Assembly (NCBI GenBank): GCA_013202335.1
Contig: JABMQR010000268.1
Coordinates: 1-40,688, forward strand
Length of the DNA: 40,688 nucleotides
From: Bacteroidota bacterium
GTDB lineage: Bacteria; Spirochaetota; Spirochaetia; JABMQR01
Reading direction: 5' to 3'
Shown piece by piece: positions 1 through 8,439 of this stretch. Made by a program: the position numbers and the translations under genes. The notes below the pieces were generated by a model. That model was not told the DNA's origin, did not search any database, and saw nothing but the letters and a program-made list of their open reading frames with translations. The number at the start of each line of letters is the position of its first letter. Positions within the stretch are counted from its first letter, which is position 1.

Positions 1-687
1 ATGTAGATCAGGTGTACCGAATTTTAACTGACCATTTAATACCCGTTGTATAAAATTAGCACTTACACCATCGGTACGTTTAAGGAGCGATGGTCCCAAT
101 ACAAAAGCAGGATTCATAACCACGAGATCCCAACTATCCTGTGAAACAGCAATTTCCCAGGCTCTCTTCTCTGCCAGGGTTTTAGAGTATGCATAGGGTT
201 GATAGGTAATACTTGCTGTTTCATTCCAATAATCTTCAGTAATACTCTTAATATTTTTGTTCACTAACTCACTATTGTCCGTTAAAATTGCAGCAACGCT
301 TGAAGTTAAGATAATTCGTTTTATCGTCTTAATCCGGCATGCAGTTTCAAGCACGTTTGCAGTACCTTTGACTGCAGGATTTATAAGTTCATGAACAGGA
401 TTTCCTAATGTTTTATTTACAAAGGGACTGGCAGTATGAATAACTGCTGAACATCCGATCATAGCTTCTGTATATGAGTCGGCCTCTAATAAATCAGCCT
501 TAAACAATGAGAGTTTTCCGTTATATGTTTCAGACAATTTTCGTAAATATGCTGTTTTATCTAAGTTTTCGGGATCTCTGACAGTAGTATGTACTGAATA
601 TCCCTTTTCAAGTAACTTTACAATAATCCATGAAGCGATATACCCGCTTCCACCTGTTACTAATACAGGGGACTGCTTTTTATCCAC
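1..687 (-). CDS. NAD(P)-dependent SDR-type reductase, dihydroflavonol-4-reductase-like (cut by window edge)
   Basis: This extended short-chain dehydrogenase/reductase is cut by the window start, so only its first 229 codons are visible of a family length near 330-350. The start is GTG at 687, preceded by an AGAGGG ribosome binding site. The N-terminus carries the Rossmann motif TGGSGYIA at about residues 11-18. Further in are the TSSVAA serine segment and the catalytic Y-x3-K in YAYSK. The order of motifs and the ASPF, EDYWN and NPAFVLGPSL segments match the dihydroflavonol-4-reductase/cinnamoyl-CoA-reductase-like branch, which in bacteria usually reduces small aldehydes or ketones with NADPH. 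The real substrate cannot be told. It stands alone, reading away from the parvulin gene. The family is secure and the reaction is inferred. Confidence 0.85.
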   Translation of the reverse strand, partial: MDKKQSPVLVTGGSGYIASWIIVKLLEKGYSVHTTVRDPENLDKTAYLRKLSETYNGKLSLFKADLLEADSYTEAMIGCSAVIHTASPFVNKTLGNPVHELINPAVKGTANVLETACRIKTIKRIILTSSVAAILTDNSELVNKNIKSITEDYWNETASITYQPYAYSKTLAEKRAWEIAVSQDSWDLVVMNPAFVLGPSLLKRTDGVSANFIQRVLNGQLKFGTPDLH

Positions 688-950
688 TATTGCCCTCTTT
701 CTTTACTAAACCGGAATATCATATGTGTAAGTTCATACCAGTTTCATTTTTTTTAATAAACTTTTTTATCTGTTTCAAAAATATACTTAATTATTGATGA
801 AAAGAATACAGTTTTATACAACTTATGTGTTGAATATCACTTGTTGAAGTATCAAAATTATTAGGAATTGATATAGTGAAATTGTTAGTGATTCTGTAAA
901 TAGAGTATTCCTGTAGAGATTGCAGCTGCAGCTCAGCGTTTACCAGTCAG

Positions 951-988
951 TGACTTACCGCTTCCAGTGTAACTGACTTACCGCTTCC
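951..988. repeat. Tandem duplication covering the 3' end of the parvulin gene
   Basis: The 15-base word TGACTTACCGCTTCC occurs at 951-965 and again at 974-988, a 23-base tandem spacing. The second copy contains the stop codon and last sense codons of the parvulin gene on the minus strand. The first copy lies just past the stop, so a piece of the gene end has been copied into the downstream region. The rest of the 290-base gap, 688-950, holds nothing else that could be identified. Confidence 0.7.
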
Positions 989-1253
989 CGGTAAGTTTTA
1001 TAATATGAAATCCAAATTGAGTTGAAACTACTTTACTTACAGCTCCTGTCCCCATACGTTTTACTGCCGCTTCAAATGCCGGGACCATTTTTCCGGGACC
1101 AAACCAACCGAGGTCTCCGCCCTTACTCTTACTGGGACAAGTTGAAAAATCCCGTGCAATTGCCTCAAATCTGGCACCTTGCCTTATTTTTTTCAAAAGC
1201 TGTTCTGCCAGCCCTCTCTGTTTAACTAATATATGACTTGCTTTCCATTCCAT
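978..1253 (-). CDS. ppiC: Small parvulin-type peptidyl-prolyl cis-trans isomerase
   Basis: This is a single-domain parvulin of 91 residues, about the size of E. coli PpiC (93). It catalyses cis-trans isomerisation of peptide bonds before proline in the cytoplasm; no signal peptide or membrane anchor is visible. The sequence runs ASHILVKQ, then CPSKSKGGDLGWF, then GKMVPAFEAA, and ends with QFGFHIIKLTGKR, which are the conserved parvulin blocks including the HILV and FGFHII histidines. The open frame begins five codons earlier at 1268. The ATG at 1253 (MEWKASHILV) is preferred because it matches the family N-terminus, but neither start has a good ribosome binding site. It diverges from the aldose epimerase with a very short gap. 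Its 3' end is duplicated (951-988). Confidence 0.9.
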   Translation of the reverse strand: MEWKASHILVKQRGLAEQLLKKIRQGARFEAIARDFSTCPSKSKGGDLGWFGPGKMVPAFEAAVKRMGTGAVSKVVSTQFGFHIIKLTGKR

Positions 1254-1289
1254 AATATATATTATCATGGATAATAAAGATTGACCACC

Positions 1290-2330
1290 ATGCCGAATTT
1301 CCTTACTATTAACCCTATGAACATATCAAGAGACCCCTTTGGGAAAACAAAAGACGGAAAAAATATTGATGTAATCAGGATTGAGAATTCACAGCATTAC
1401 TCATTTGAAGTTATTACTTACGGTGCATATCTTAGATCGTTTAAAGCACCGGACAGTGAAGGAAATATCTCCGAACTTACCAGAAATTTTGAATCATTAT
1501 CTGATTATGAAGATCCTATTAATTATATGGGAGCCACGATAGGCAGATATGCAAACCGCATTGCTAATGCTTCATTTTCTCTTGATGAAAAAACCTATCA
1601 TCTACAGAAAAACTCAGGAAACTGCCAACTACACGGAGGAACAGCAGGTTTTAACACAAAAATATGGGAAGCATTTCCTATGCGTGAACATGACCGTGCA
1701 TCAGTAAAACTTACACTCACCAGCCCGGATGGTGATCAGGGATTTCCTGGTACTGTTGATGCTTCATTAACAATAACTCTCACAGAAAATAATGAACTCT
1801 TTTTTTTCTATGAGGCTGTTACAGATAAACCTACCTGCATAAGCCTGACAAATCATACCTACTGGAATCTCAGAGGATCGATAGAACATGGCAACATTTA
1901 TGATCAGGAAATCAGTATTACAGCAGATAAAATTGTTGATGTCGATGAAGAACTTATACCTACCGGTAAGCTGACGGACGTTACAAATACACCGTTTGAT
2001 CTACATCAGATGACACCTATAGGAAAGCATATAGCCGTACCAAACAATGGCTTGGGATTTGATAATAATTTTGTACTGTCAGCTAAAAAGGGGCTCCGAA
2101 AAGCAGCAGTTGTCAAAGATCCTAAAACTGGAAGAACTATGGAAGTGCATACTGATGCACCTGGTCTGCAGTTTTACAGCGACAATTTTTCAGAACCTAA
2201 CCATGCAGCTTACTGTCTTGAAGCAGGAGAACTTCCTGATGCTATGAACCATAGCAATTTCCCTTCACCGGTTCTGCGACCGGGGGAAATGTACCGTCAG
2301 ATTACTATTCACTCTTTTTATACTGACTAA
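1290..2330 (+). CDS. galM: Aldose 1-epimerase (mutarotase)
   Basis: This enzyme interconverts alpha and beta anomers of galactose, glucose and related sugars, feeding the Leloir pathway or glycolysis in the cytoplasm. All the family blocks are present in order: GRYANRIANASF, LHGGTAGF with its histidine, LTNHTYWNL with the catalytic histidine, GLGFDNNF, and LEAGELPDAMNH with the glutamate that acts as general base. The length near 345 is normal. The start is uncertain. A TTG at 1281, an ATG at 1290 and an ATG at 1317 are all in frame and none has a strong ribosome binding site. Family alignment of the DPFGKTKDG block favours 1317, which would also leave more room for a promoter facing the parvulin gene. 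No sugar-use genes are next to it, so the substrate is open. Confidence 0.93.
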   Translation: MPNFLTINPMNISRDPFGKTKDGKNIDVIRIENSQHYSFEVITYGAYLRSFKAPDSEGNISELTRNFESLSDYEDPINYMGATIGRYANRIANASFSLDEKTYHLQKNSGNCQLHGGTAGFNTKIWEAFPMREHDRASVKLTLTSPDGDQGFPGTVDASLTITLTENNELFFFYEAVTDKPTCISLTNHTYWNLRGSIEHGNIYDQEISITADKIVDVDEELIPTGKLTDVTNTPFDLHQMTPIGKHIAVPNNGLGFDNNFVLSAKKGLRKAAVVKDPKTGRTMEVHTDAPGLQFYSDNFSEPNHAAYCLEAGELPDAMNHSNFPSPVLRPGEMYRQITIHSFYTD

Positions 2331-2348
2331 TATGAAAGTATTTCCCGG

Positions 2349-2888
2349 CTAATTACTGACCGTACGCAGCATCTCTGAATAGTATCGGGGTTCGATAGCT
2401 TCCCGCTGAATTCCGAGCAAATCCAGGGTCTCAAGCAGACGGCTCTTAGCAGCTGTTACCTGATCAGAATCATGAGTATCCAGTAATATTTCAAGTTCAA
2501 TAAAAGAACCAAGGGTTATAACATCAGAAAGCTCAATAGTCATACCGCTATATGCATAGGATACACCAATTTTTGTTTTTTTTATTGAAATTACATATCC
2601 GGATTCCAAAGAAAATCTTATGAATTCCGCAGCATCTGAAACTATGAACTCAATTTCATCATTAACTTCAATGCCCTCGTTTTGTGTTTTGTTTTTTCTT
2701 GTGACTATAAAGGATGTTCCTATATTTCTCAGTCTAAACTCGGTTTTCTGCAGAGTTCCGGGTTTACTGAAATAAATATCCTCTTTTCTATACGAAGTTG
2801 GATTAGTCAGCCCCAATCGTTTTTGAATACCATTTTGAATAGAGAGTATTGAAGGGATATGTGCTTTTAACTCTATCTCAAAGGCCAT
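2349..2888 (-). CDS. CYTH-domain protein (class IV adenylate cyclase / triphosphatase-like)
   Basis: This is a 179-residue protein of the CYTH (CyaB-thiamine triphosphatase) superfamily. The signature ExExK motif is at residues 4-8 (EIELK), and alternating charged strands follow, such as EFRLRN, FIVTRKNK and TIELSDV, as expected for the triphosphate tunnel. The family binds organic or inorganic triphosphates with divalent metal; members act as class IV adenylate cyclases, thiamine triphosphatases or tripolyphosphatases. The sequence alone does not choose between these. The short spacing of 10 bases after the membrane-protein gene suggests the two are co-transcribed. It converges with galM with only 18 bases between the stops. 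The superfamily is sure and the activity is unknown. Confidence 0.85.
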   Translation of the reverse strand: MAFEIELKAHIPSILSIQNGIQKRLGLTNPTSYRKEDIYFSKPGTLQKTEFRLRNIGTSFIVTRKNKTQNEGIEVNDEIEFIVSDAAEFIRFSLESGYVISIKKTKIGVSYAYSGMTIELSDVITLGSFIELEILLDTHDSDQVTAAKSRLLETLDLLGIQREAIEPRYYSEMLRTVSN

Positions 2889-2898
2889 ATAAGACTCA

Positions 2899-3672
2899 TT
2901 ACTCTTTCCATGGAAAAATCATTCCGCGAATAGATCTGTGCCCTACCCGATCACGTTCATCAAAGAGAAGTGCATTCCAGGGGATCTTCTTTCTATTCGC
3001 ATCAGGATTTTCCTCAAGATAGTCATATTTCAGCATTAACAGTTTAACAGCATCCTGATGTGCCATTAAAATAGCCGCAAATCCAGGAATCAAAAATGCA
3101 GTTAATACCGACATTATTATGTTAATAATAGTATAGATGAAAAGAAATATACTGAATCCAATATTATCAAAAATCAACAAAAAACATTTTTTAAGTGCCT
3201 TCCTGGGTGTGTTTCCCAATTGGCTGATTATCGGAAAATAATACATAAGAGCCATTACGGCAAAAAATGCAACCCAAAACAGCAAAGCTACGACAATAGC
3301 ACCCATTATCCCATTAAATCCTGCATAGAAAGGAATAACAAAGAAAGAGATAACCAAAAGAATAAGCATAAAGAGTGCATGAAAAAGCGCTGGTTTCCAG
3401 GATTCCTTTAGGTAGTCCCAAAAAGCCTTAAAGCCGGGTCTTTGGTAGAAAGCGTACTCTTTTACAAAGAAAGAGACACCGCAAATGAAAATATTAAGCA
3501 GGGCTAAAAACAAGATGGTAAGTATAGCGCCAATGGCAACATTAAACTGAAATGTTAAAAATGCACCATACCCAACCGCTAAACTGAGCACAAACCCAAT
3601 ATTGAGAATAATGAGACCTATCAGATTGTCCCAACCATCAAAAAAAGCTTTCTTAATAAAAAATCCAATCAT
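2899..3672 (-). CDS. Conserved six-helix inner-membrane protein, unknown function
   Basis: This is a 257-residue integral membrane protein with about six hydrophobic helices: residues ~15-38, ~42-68, ~95-118, ~122-148, ~170-195 and ~190-210. It has a soluble C-terminal tail rich in charged residues (DERDRVGHRS). The overall shape resembles the DUF624/YesL type of small membrane proteins, but no diagnostic motif is visible and that link is weak. An AAGGTG ribosome binding site precedes the ATG. It is followed after 10 bases by the CYTH gene on the same strand and probably shares its transcript. No function is assigned. Confidence 0.75.
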   Translation of the reverse strand: MIGFFIKKAFFDGWDNLIGLIILNIGFVLSLAVGYGAFLTFQFNVAIGAILTILFLALLNIFICGVSFFVKEYAFYQRPGFKAFWDYLKESWKPALFHALFMLILLVISFFVIPFYAGFNGIMGAIVVALLFWVAFFAVMALMYYFPIISQLGNTPRKALKKCFLLIFDNIGFSIFLFIYTIINIIMSVLTAFLIPGFAAILMAHQDAVKLLMLKYDYLEENPDANRKKIPWNALLFDERDRVGHRSIRGMIFPWKE

Positions 3673-3771
3673 ACCATCTACACCTTCACGTAAAAATATT
3701 TTATCTTATTGAGTACAAGGATACCAAAATTAACAATCTTAATCCAGTAAGAAAGTATTACAGTAATATCG

Positions 3772-5049
3772 TTAGGGTTCCCTGGAATCTCTAATAACCC
3801 GAAAATCTTCTGAAATGGTAAGTCTAAAAATCCAGCCGCCCAATAGGGTTATACCACCTAAAACAATTAACGCAGAGGGCAGACCAAAAATATCTATTGC
3901 AATACCAATCAGTGGAGCTGCTGCTGCTGTTATAAGACTTTTACATTGTGACTCAACAGACAAACCAGAAGCCATCGCTTTTCTATCAATCAGGTTGCTG
4001 AGATAATCAACTTCCATCGGTCTTCGAAAATTCTGAAATATAAATAGAGCAACAAAACAAATAACTGCTGCTTCAGGACTGCCTAACAGCAAAAATAGTC
4101 CGGATAAAATTATAACTGAAGCACTCAAAGCAAATAGCAAATTAATACTTGTACTTACACCTCTATCCTTTTTAACCAGTTTTGATGATTGTTTCGAAGC
4201 TGTTGAGGTTAATAAGTAAATACCAACATACACCAGTCCTACTAATAAAGGAGTTCGCTGGTCAGTATCAAGAAAAAGAAAAATCGGGATGGTCACAGCA
4301 GCCTGAGCCAAAACAGGCTGGATATAATCCTTTACCGACTTAAAAATTCCGCCATAAATACCTGAATTTAAGAACCCATTCCTGGATTTCTTTTCGGTAA
4401 ATAAAGAAATCAAACCATGAATACTATCTTTATACCGTTTCAACACTCCTTCACCAGGGCTTTTTTCCCCATCAGAAAAGTCCAACCAGGGAGGATAACT
4501 GGCTATTAAGAACAGGCCGATAATATAAGGAATCACTGAACTAATAAAAATAATACGGTAATTCCCCGTTACGAAAACCAGTGCGGCTGCTCCCAATGCA
4601 GAAAATGCTGATCCCAATTGTGACCAAGAACGTGTATGCCCATAATACTCAAGCTTTTTGCTAAGAAGATTATTCCTACGCAAATGTTCAATAATTATAG
4701 ATTTATGTGTCCCTGTTCTAAATGCTTCACCAATTGCAAAAAACAGCATCCCTATAATGTAAATCAGAAAACCAGAAAAGAAATAGAAAATAAGAAATGA
4801 ACAAATATATGAGGAGAAACAAATAAGCATAGCTTTTCGACGACCATAACCATCAGCAAAAATCCCCGAGGGAATCTCAAATACATTTACCAATACACTT
4901 CGAATGGCAAACAATAGCCCGATTGATGTATAACTAAGTCCTGCATCAATAAAAAAAAGCAGAATAAAAGGATCAGTAAACCTGATATTTTTCAGGAACC
5001 CGTAAAATGCGAATTTGTAGAATTGTTTGTCTTTTTTGAACGTTGCCAT
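3772..5049 (-). CDS. MFS-type transporter
   Basis: This is a 425-residue polytopic membrane protein with about twelve hydrophobic segments. The loop between helices 2 and 3 carries the major facilitator signature A as GIFADGYGRRKAM (usual form GxLaDrxGrrxxl). A second basic loop, GEAFRTGTHKSIIIEHLRR, follows helix 4 and is typical of a subgroup of uncharacterised MFS proteins in anaerobes. The mid-loop (FSDGEKSPGEG) is hydrophilic and cytoplasmic. Substrates in this subgroup are unknown and the neighbours give no hint. The gene starts 80 bases downstream of the tRNA and past its terminator, so it should have its own promoter. Confidence 0.88.
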   Translation of the reverse strand: MATFKKDKQFYKFAFYGFLKNIRFTDPFILLFFIDAGLSYTSIGLLFAIRSVLVNVFEIPSGIFADGYGRRKAMLICFSSYICSFLIFYFFSGFLIYIIGMLFFAIGEAFRTGTHKSIIIEHLRRNNLLSKKLEYYGHTRSWSQLGSAFSALGAAALVFVTGNYRIIFISSVIPYIIGLFLIASYPPWLDFSDGEKSPGEGVLKRYKDSIHGLISLFTEKKSRNGFLNSGIYGGIFKSVKDYIQPVLAQAAVTIPIFLFLDTDQRTPLLVGLVYVGIYLLTSTASKQSSKLVKKDRGVSTSINLLFALSASVIILSGLFLLLGSPEAAVICFVALFIFQNFRRPMEVDYLSNLIDRKAMASGLSVESQCKSLITAAAAPLIGIAIDIFGLPSALIVLGGITLLGGWIFRLTISEDFRVIRDSREP

Positions 5050-5093
5050 AGATAAGATTATACCATATCACTTCATTAGGATGGCTGTTGGAC

Positions 5094-5130
5094 AAAAAAA
5101 ATCAGATTTTATATAAAAATCTGATTTTTT
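5094..5130 (-). terminator. Rho-independent terminator behind tRNA-Met
   Basis: A 15-bp perfect inverted repeat has arms at 5096-5110 and 5116-5130 with a five-base spacer. On the minus strand it begins at the last base of the tRNA gene and ends in a run of T, so it can stop the tRNA transcript before the MFS gene. The core arm is AATCAGATTTT. Its A/T flanks make it readable from either side. Confidence 0.85.
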
Positions 5131-5202
5131 AGTGGCGAAGGGACTTGAACCCCTGACCGAACGGATATGAGCCGTTTGCTCTACCAACTGAGCTACGCCA
5201 CC
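5130..5202 (-). tRNA. tRNA-Met (anticodon CAT)
   Basis: This 73-base tRNA folds fully: acceptor arms GGTGGCG and CGCCACT (with one G-T pair at the end), D stem GCTC/GAGC, anticodon stem AACGG/CCGTT, and a T arm with loop TTCAAGT. The anticodon loop is CTCATAT, giving anticodon CAT. The three G-C pairs in the anticodon stem that mark initiator tRNA are missing, so this is an elongator tRNA-Met or, less likely, the tRNA-Ile read after lysidine modification. The 3' CCA is not encoded; the discriminator base is A. A terminator follows directly. Confidence 0.95.
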
Positions 5203-5283
5203 ATTATGTGTTGTTATTACTTCCCAATCTGCTGATTCAGCATGATGAGACAAGGGCTACTATATCGATGATAATCGTTCATG

Positions 5284-5784
5284 TCAATAATTGTCATCAG
5301 AAAAATCAAAGTCAGCACTAAGAATTTTCCATCCTTCAGCTTTTTCGATAAAAAATATATCTCCGGTTATGGATTCATTTTGAAAAAACAGTCGAACCGG
5401 TACTCTTGCAGTTTCATTTACTAAAACAATTCGCCCTACTACCAGGGACTCTGCAGGAAGCATGGGAATGATTGTATCTCCATGCAGCACAGTAAACATC
5501 AGAAGGGTATCCTCATCAATATACTGAGCAAATTTCTCTGAACCTTTCTCTGACAGAAAAACTGTCTGAATAATTTCTGAAAGGGAATATTCATACGAGA
5601 ATAGATTCGGCTCAATAAGCTTACCTATAACACTATCTATGGGTAATTCTCCCACCTGGAGGATTTCATATAATGTATCAATCCCCATTACCGGTTCTAC
5701 AGCCGAAACTGATGCTATAGGAAACAAACTACATACAAAACAAAATATTGTAGTGAGAATTGTATTTAATCCCTTTTTTTTCAT
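5284..5784 (-). CDS. Small secreted protein, unknown function
   Basis: The predicted product has 166 residues and starts with MKKKG, a hydrophobic stretch and a likely signal peptidase I site after ASVSA (about residue 28). The mature part is acidic with alternating hydrophobic strands, and ends with GWKILSADFDFSDDNY, so it is probably a small periplasmic beta-rich domain. No lipobox cysteine is present, and no known family is recognised. The open frame begins four codons upstream at 5796; the ATG at 5784 is chosen because the lysines then open the signal peptide. The codons after the start contain a run of eight A. It sits upstream of the tRNA on the same strand and could be co-transcribed with it. 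Confidence 0.7.
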   Translation of the reverse strand: MKKKGLNTILTTIFCFVCSLFPIASVSAVEPVMGIDTLYEILQVGELPIDSVIGKLIEPNLFSYEYSLSEIIQTVFLSEKGSEKFAQYIDEDTLLMFTVLHGDTIIPMLPAESLVVGRIVLVNETARVPVRLFFQNESITGDIFFIEKAEGWKILSADFDFSDDNY

Positions 5785-5796
5785 GGTTAATCCCAT

Positions 5797-6245
5797 ATCC
5801 TAATAATAATATATCTGGACATAAACAAATTAAATAATCAAGGCAACTACCGTATAAGACAAATCAAAATTTTATTTCCAGCCATACGGTAAGTACGATC
5901 TCGATTTAAAAGTTACACCATCTATTTGAGCATACATGAATTCTTTAAAGGAAGCAAACATTCTTAAGAAATTGAGCCAATTCAAAAATCTATAAACCAA
6001 CCATCAGGTTGATTTATTTTCCCAGTAAGTATCTTTTGAAGTTTTCGACACAGTATATGTATTTTTTAATATTATATAGAGTTATGCAAGTCTAAAACTT
6101 CTAATTAATAGGTTGATATTTCAAAATTGTCTTTTTTTGAAATATCCTCAATTGAAAATAATTTTTTACTAACCTTTTGAAATCAGTGATCAGTGAGACT
6201 AAAACGGGGTGGACACCACTAAGCTCTTTGTTTACTATTCCGTGT
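5797..6245. other. 450-base non-coding region with several dyads
   Basis: This is an A/T-rich divergent region between the secreted protein and the HD-domain gene. No coding frame is convincing. Three structures are visible: an 8-bp inverted pair TACCGTAT/ATACGGTA at 5848-5855 and 5884-5891; a hairpin near 5997-6018 with CAACC/GGTTG flanked by A and T; and a 12-bp perfect hairpin at 6115-6146. Together they would suit a small RNA or a long 5' leader, but there is no family match. Confidence 0.5.
6115..6146. repeat. 12-bp perfect inverted repeat upstream of the HD-domain gene
   Basis: The arms GATATTTCAAAA (6115-6126) and TTTTGAAATATC (6135-6146) are exact reverse complements around an 8-base loop. 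It lies about 100 bases before the chosen start of the HD-domain gene. It could be a terminator, a leader hairpin or an operator. The right arm is not followed by a T run, so termination on the plus strand is unlikely. Confidence 0.6.
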
Positions 6246-7547
6246 ATGAAGGAAACAATTCTTGGTTATTTACAGACACATTTTACCGAACCTGTTCGGG
6301 ATCCCTTATGGAGAAACATCTACCTTACCCCCGGTCACCTAAAATTGATAGGTTCTGAGAAATTCCAGCAGTTAGGACGAATCCGACAGCTGGGACCTGC
6401 TTTTCACATCTATCCCGGAGCAGTACATACGCGGTTAAACCATAGCCTGGGTGTTTTCCAGACAGCAAAAAAAGAGATAACTTCACTTATAATATTATCA
6501 CAAGAGAGTGATATACAGAGCGTTGATCTTTCACTTACTGGTATACGAAGTTTTCTTTCAGCAGCCCTTCTCCATGATCTTGGTCATTTTCCATTTGCTC
6601 ATTCTTTGAAAGAGCTGCCGCTAATAGATCATGAAAAACTGGGTGGAGAATTCATTTTATCGGATAAAACAATATATACAACACTACAAAAGCATGTTGG
6701 TGCTGATCCTGAAATGACTGCAGCAATCATTGATACATCCATCCTCAGTACTGATAAAGAACTCTTATTCTACAGAAATCTTTTGTCAGGCACATTGGAC
6801 CCGGATAAACTGGATTACCTTAATCGTGATGCCTATTTTTGCGGAGTTCCCTATGGGATTCAGGATGTTGATTTCATTATTGACCGTTTACGTATTGTAA
6901 ATGATGGAAAACTTGGAATCCTGGAAAATGGCATTGGGGCAATAGAGCACCTTCTGTTTTCAAAATATCTGATGTACAGAAATGTGTACTGGCACCGAAC
7001 AGTCCGGAGTGCTACTGCTATGATTAAAAAAGCGCTTACTCTGGCATTGACAGATTCAGTCCTAACCCCGGAAAGGCTATATGGTCTTGATGATGAATCC
7101 TTTAACAACCTCTGCAGTTCCAGTTCCTGCGAATGTACTTCTCTTGAACTAATACAAAAGGTTATGCACCGGGATTTGATGGTGTGCGCCTTTGAAATCC
7201 CTTTTGACCCGCAAAACAAACTGCATCATAAGCTGCAGGATCTTTCTGCACGAACTAATTATGAGGAAAGGCTCAGATCCAGGATAAACTCTGCAGGTTC
7301 CTATGGATATAACCCCTGGGATATAATAATTGATATACCTGAAAATATATCTTTTGAGACAAGTCTGCCGGTAATTGGTAAAAATGGACATCTGAAAACA
7401 TTTTCCCAAACTGGTCCGGTTTTCTCAGCTCCGGTTATAAAAAGTTTTACTGACAGCCTGAGGAAAATTCGGGTTTTTACACCGGCTATTTCTGTCGATA
7501 ATAATCTTCTGAGTGATCTTATCAAACTTGAATTTCAGGGTGAATGA
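6246..7547 (+). CDS. HD-domain phosphohydrolase, dNTPase/SAMHD1-like (COG1078 type)
   Basis: This metal-dependent phosphohydrolase has all the HD ligands: H66 in HTRLNHSLGV, H110-D111 in LLHDLGHFPFAH, and a late aspartate in GTLDPDKLDYLNRD near residue 190. The pattern H...HD...D with the DYLxRDA block is that of the COG1078 group, which is related to dGTP triphosphohydrolase and SAMHD1 and probably hydrolyses nucleotides. The open frame extends to a TTG at 6177. The ATG at 6246 is preferred because the family begins a few residues before a VRDPLW-type block, giving 433 residues. No clear ribosome binding site is seen for either start. The next gene is TtcA-like, 76 bases downstream with its own AGGAGA site. 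The substrate is not known. Confidence 0.87.
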   Translation: MKETILGYLQTHFTEPVRDPLWRNIYLTPGHLKLIGSEKFQQLGRIRQLGPAFHIYPGAVHTRLNHSLGVFQTAKKEITSLIILSQESDIQSVDLSLTGIRSFLSAALLHDLGHFPFAHSLKELPLIDHEKLGGEFILSDKTIYTTLQKHVGADPEMTAAIIDTSILSTDKELLFYRNLLSGTLDPDKLDYLNRDAYFCGVPYGIQDVDFIIDRLRIVNDGKLGILENGIGAIEHLLFSKYLMYRNVYWHRTVRSATAMIKKALTLALTDSVLTPERLYGLDDESFNNLCSSSSCECTSLELIQKVMHRDLMVCAFEIPFDPQNKLHHKLQDLSARTNYEERLRSRINSAGSYGYNPWDIIIDIPENISFETSLPVIGKNGHLKTFSQTGPVFSAPVIKSFTDSLRKIRVFTPAISVDNNLLSDLIKLEFQGE

Positions 7548-7623
7548 TAAGTTCAAGTCTACAGAATCATAAAAATCTTTGTAAGATATAACTTTAATCA
7601 ATATACCAGGAGATATTATTTAC

Positions 7624-8439
7624 ATGAACAAAGAGCTGCTTTCATATAAAAAATTAATAGACGGAGATATTCCGCCATGGGTATTTCGTTTTATTAAACA
7701 TACCGGTAAGGCAATAAACAGATATAGTATGATTCGTGATGGTGACAATGTTCTGCTGGGAATATCCGGCGGGAAGGATTCCCTGGCACTGGCTCTGGCA
7801 CTCTCACTGAGAAGAAAATGGCTGCCGATATCTTATAATCTGGATGCCCTGCATATAAACTGGGAAGAACATCCGGTTCCACCGGAAAAAATAGATCAGT
7901 TAGCTGAATATTTTTCAGATCTTTTAATCCCATTTAACTCTGTTACCGTTAAAATGCATCAGGAATCCTTTAAAGGTGAATTTAATTGCTATCTGTGTTC
8001 AAGAAACAGACGAAGAATACTATTTCAGACTGCTGCAGAAAAAGATTATAAAATTATTGCACTCGGGCATCATCTTGATGATCTTGTAGAAACATCACTC
8101 ATCAACCTCTGTTTCAGAGGTAATTTTTCAACGATGCTGCCTGTACAGGAATTTTTTAAAGGGAAACTATATATTATCAGACCGATGATAGAAATCAAAG
8201 AACACCTTATTAAACGTCTTGCCGTAGCATATAATTTACCAGTAGCAAAACCCGTCTGCCCTTTTGACCAGACAAATATCAGATCAAAATTGAAACCCAT
8301 TATCAAGGATTTATGTAAAGTTGACAAATTAACACTTGAACATATTTATAATGCACACGACTTCAGTTGCCAAATTCCTCGAGACGTGTCTCTGCCTCAT
8401 ACAGATCTACTGAATTCTCATTCTCCAAAAACAGAATAA
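7624..8439 (+). CDS. ttcA: tRNA 2-thiocytidine synthetase-like ATPase (TtcA/TtuA family)
   Basis: This 271-residue protein is a PP-loop ATPase that adenylates and thiolates a tRNA base. The PP-loop SGGKDS is at residues 48-53. CYLC follows in the FNCYLCSRNRRR block, providing two cluster or sulfur-carrying cysteines. GHHLDDLVET is the conserved metal/ATP segment, and a single later cysteine sits in PVCPFDQTNIR. In TtcA proteins three cysteines bind a [4Fe-4S] cluster that supplies sulfur to cytidine 32; the three cysteines here fit. An AGGAGA site lies 11 bases before the ATG. Its 3' end overlaps the DUF503 gene on the opposite strand by 77 bases. A related thiolase specificity is possible. 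Confidence 0.87.
   Translation: MNKELLSYKKLIDGDIPPWVFRFIKHTGKAINRYSMIRDGDNVLLGISGGKDSLALALALSLRRKWLPISYNLDALHINWEEHPVPPEKIDQLAEYFSDLLIPFNSVTVKMHQESFKGEFNCYLCSRNRRRILFQTAAEKDYKIIALGHHLDDLVETSLINLCFRGNFSTMLPVQEFFKGKLYIIRPMIEIKEHLIKRLAVAYNLPVAKPVCPFDQTNIRSKLKPIIKDLCKVDKLTLEHIYNAHDFSCQIPRDVSLPHTDLLNSHSPKTE

Noticed and set aside
5068..5253. A 61-codon frame overlapping the tRNA
   Set aside because: It runs through the tRNA-Met gene in antisense-free register, a well-known false frame over tRNA genes.
6177..6245. A TTG-started N-terminal extension of the HD-domain protein
   Set aside because: The extra 23 residues do not align with the family and the TTG lacks a ribosome binding site.
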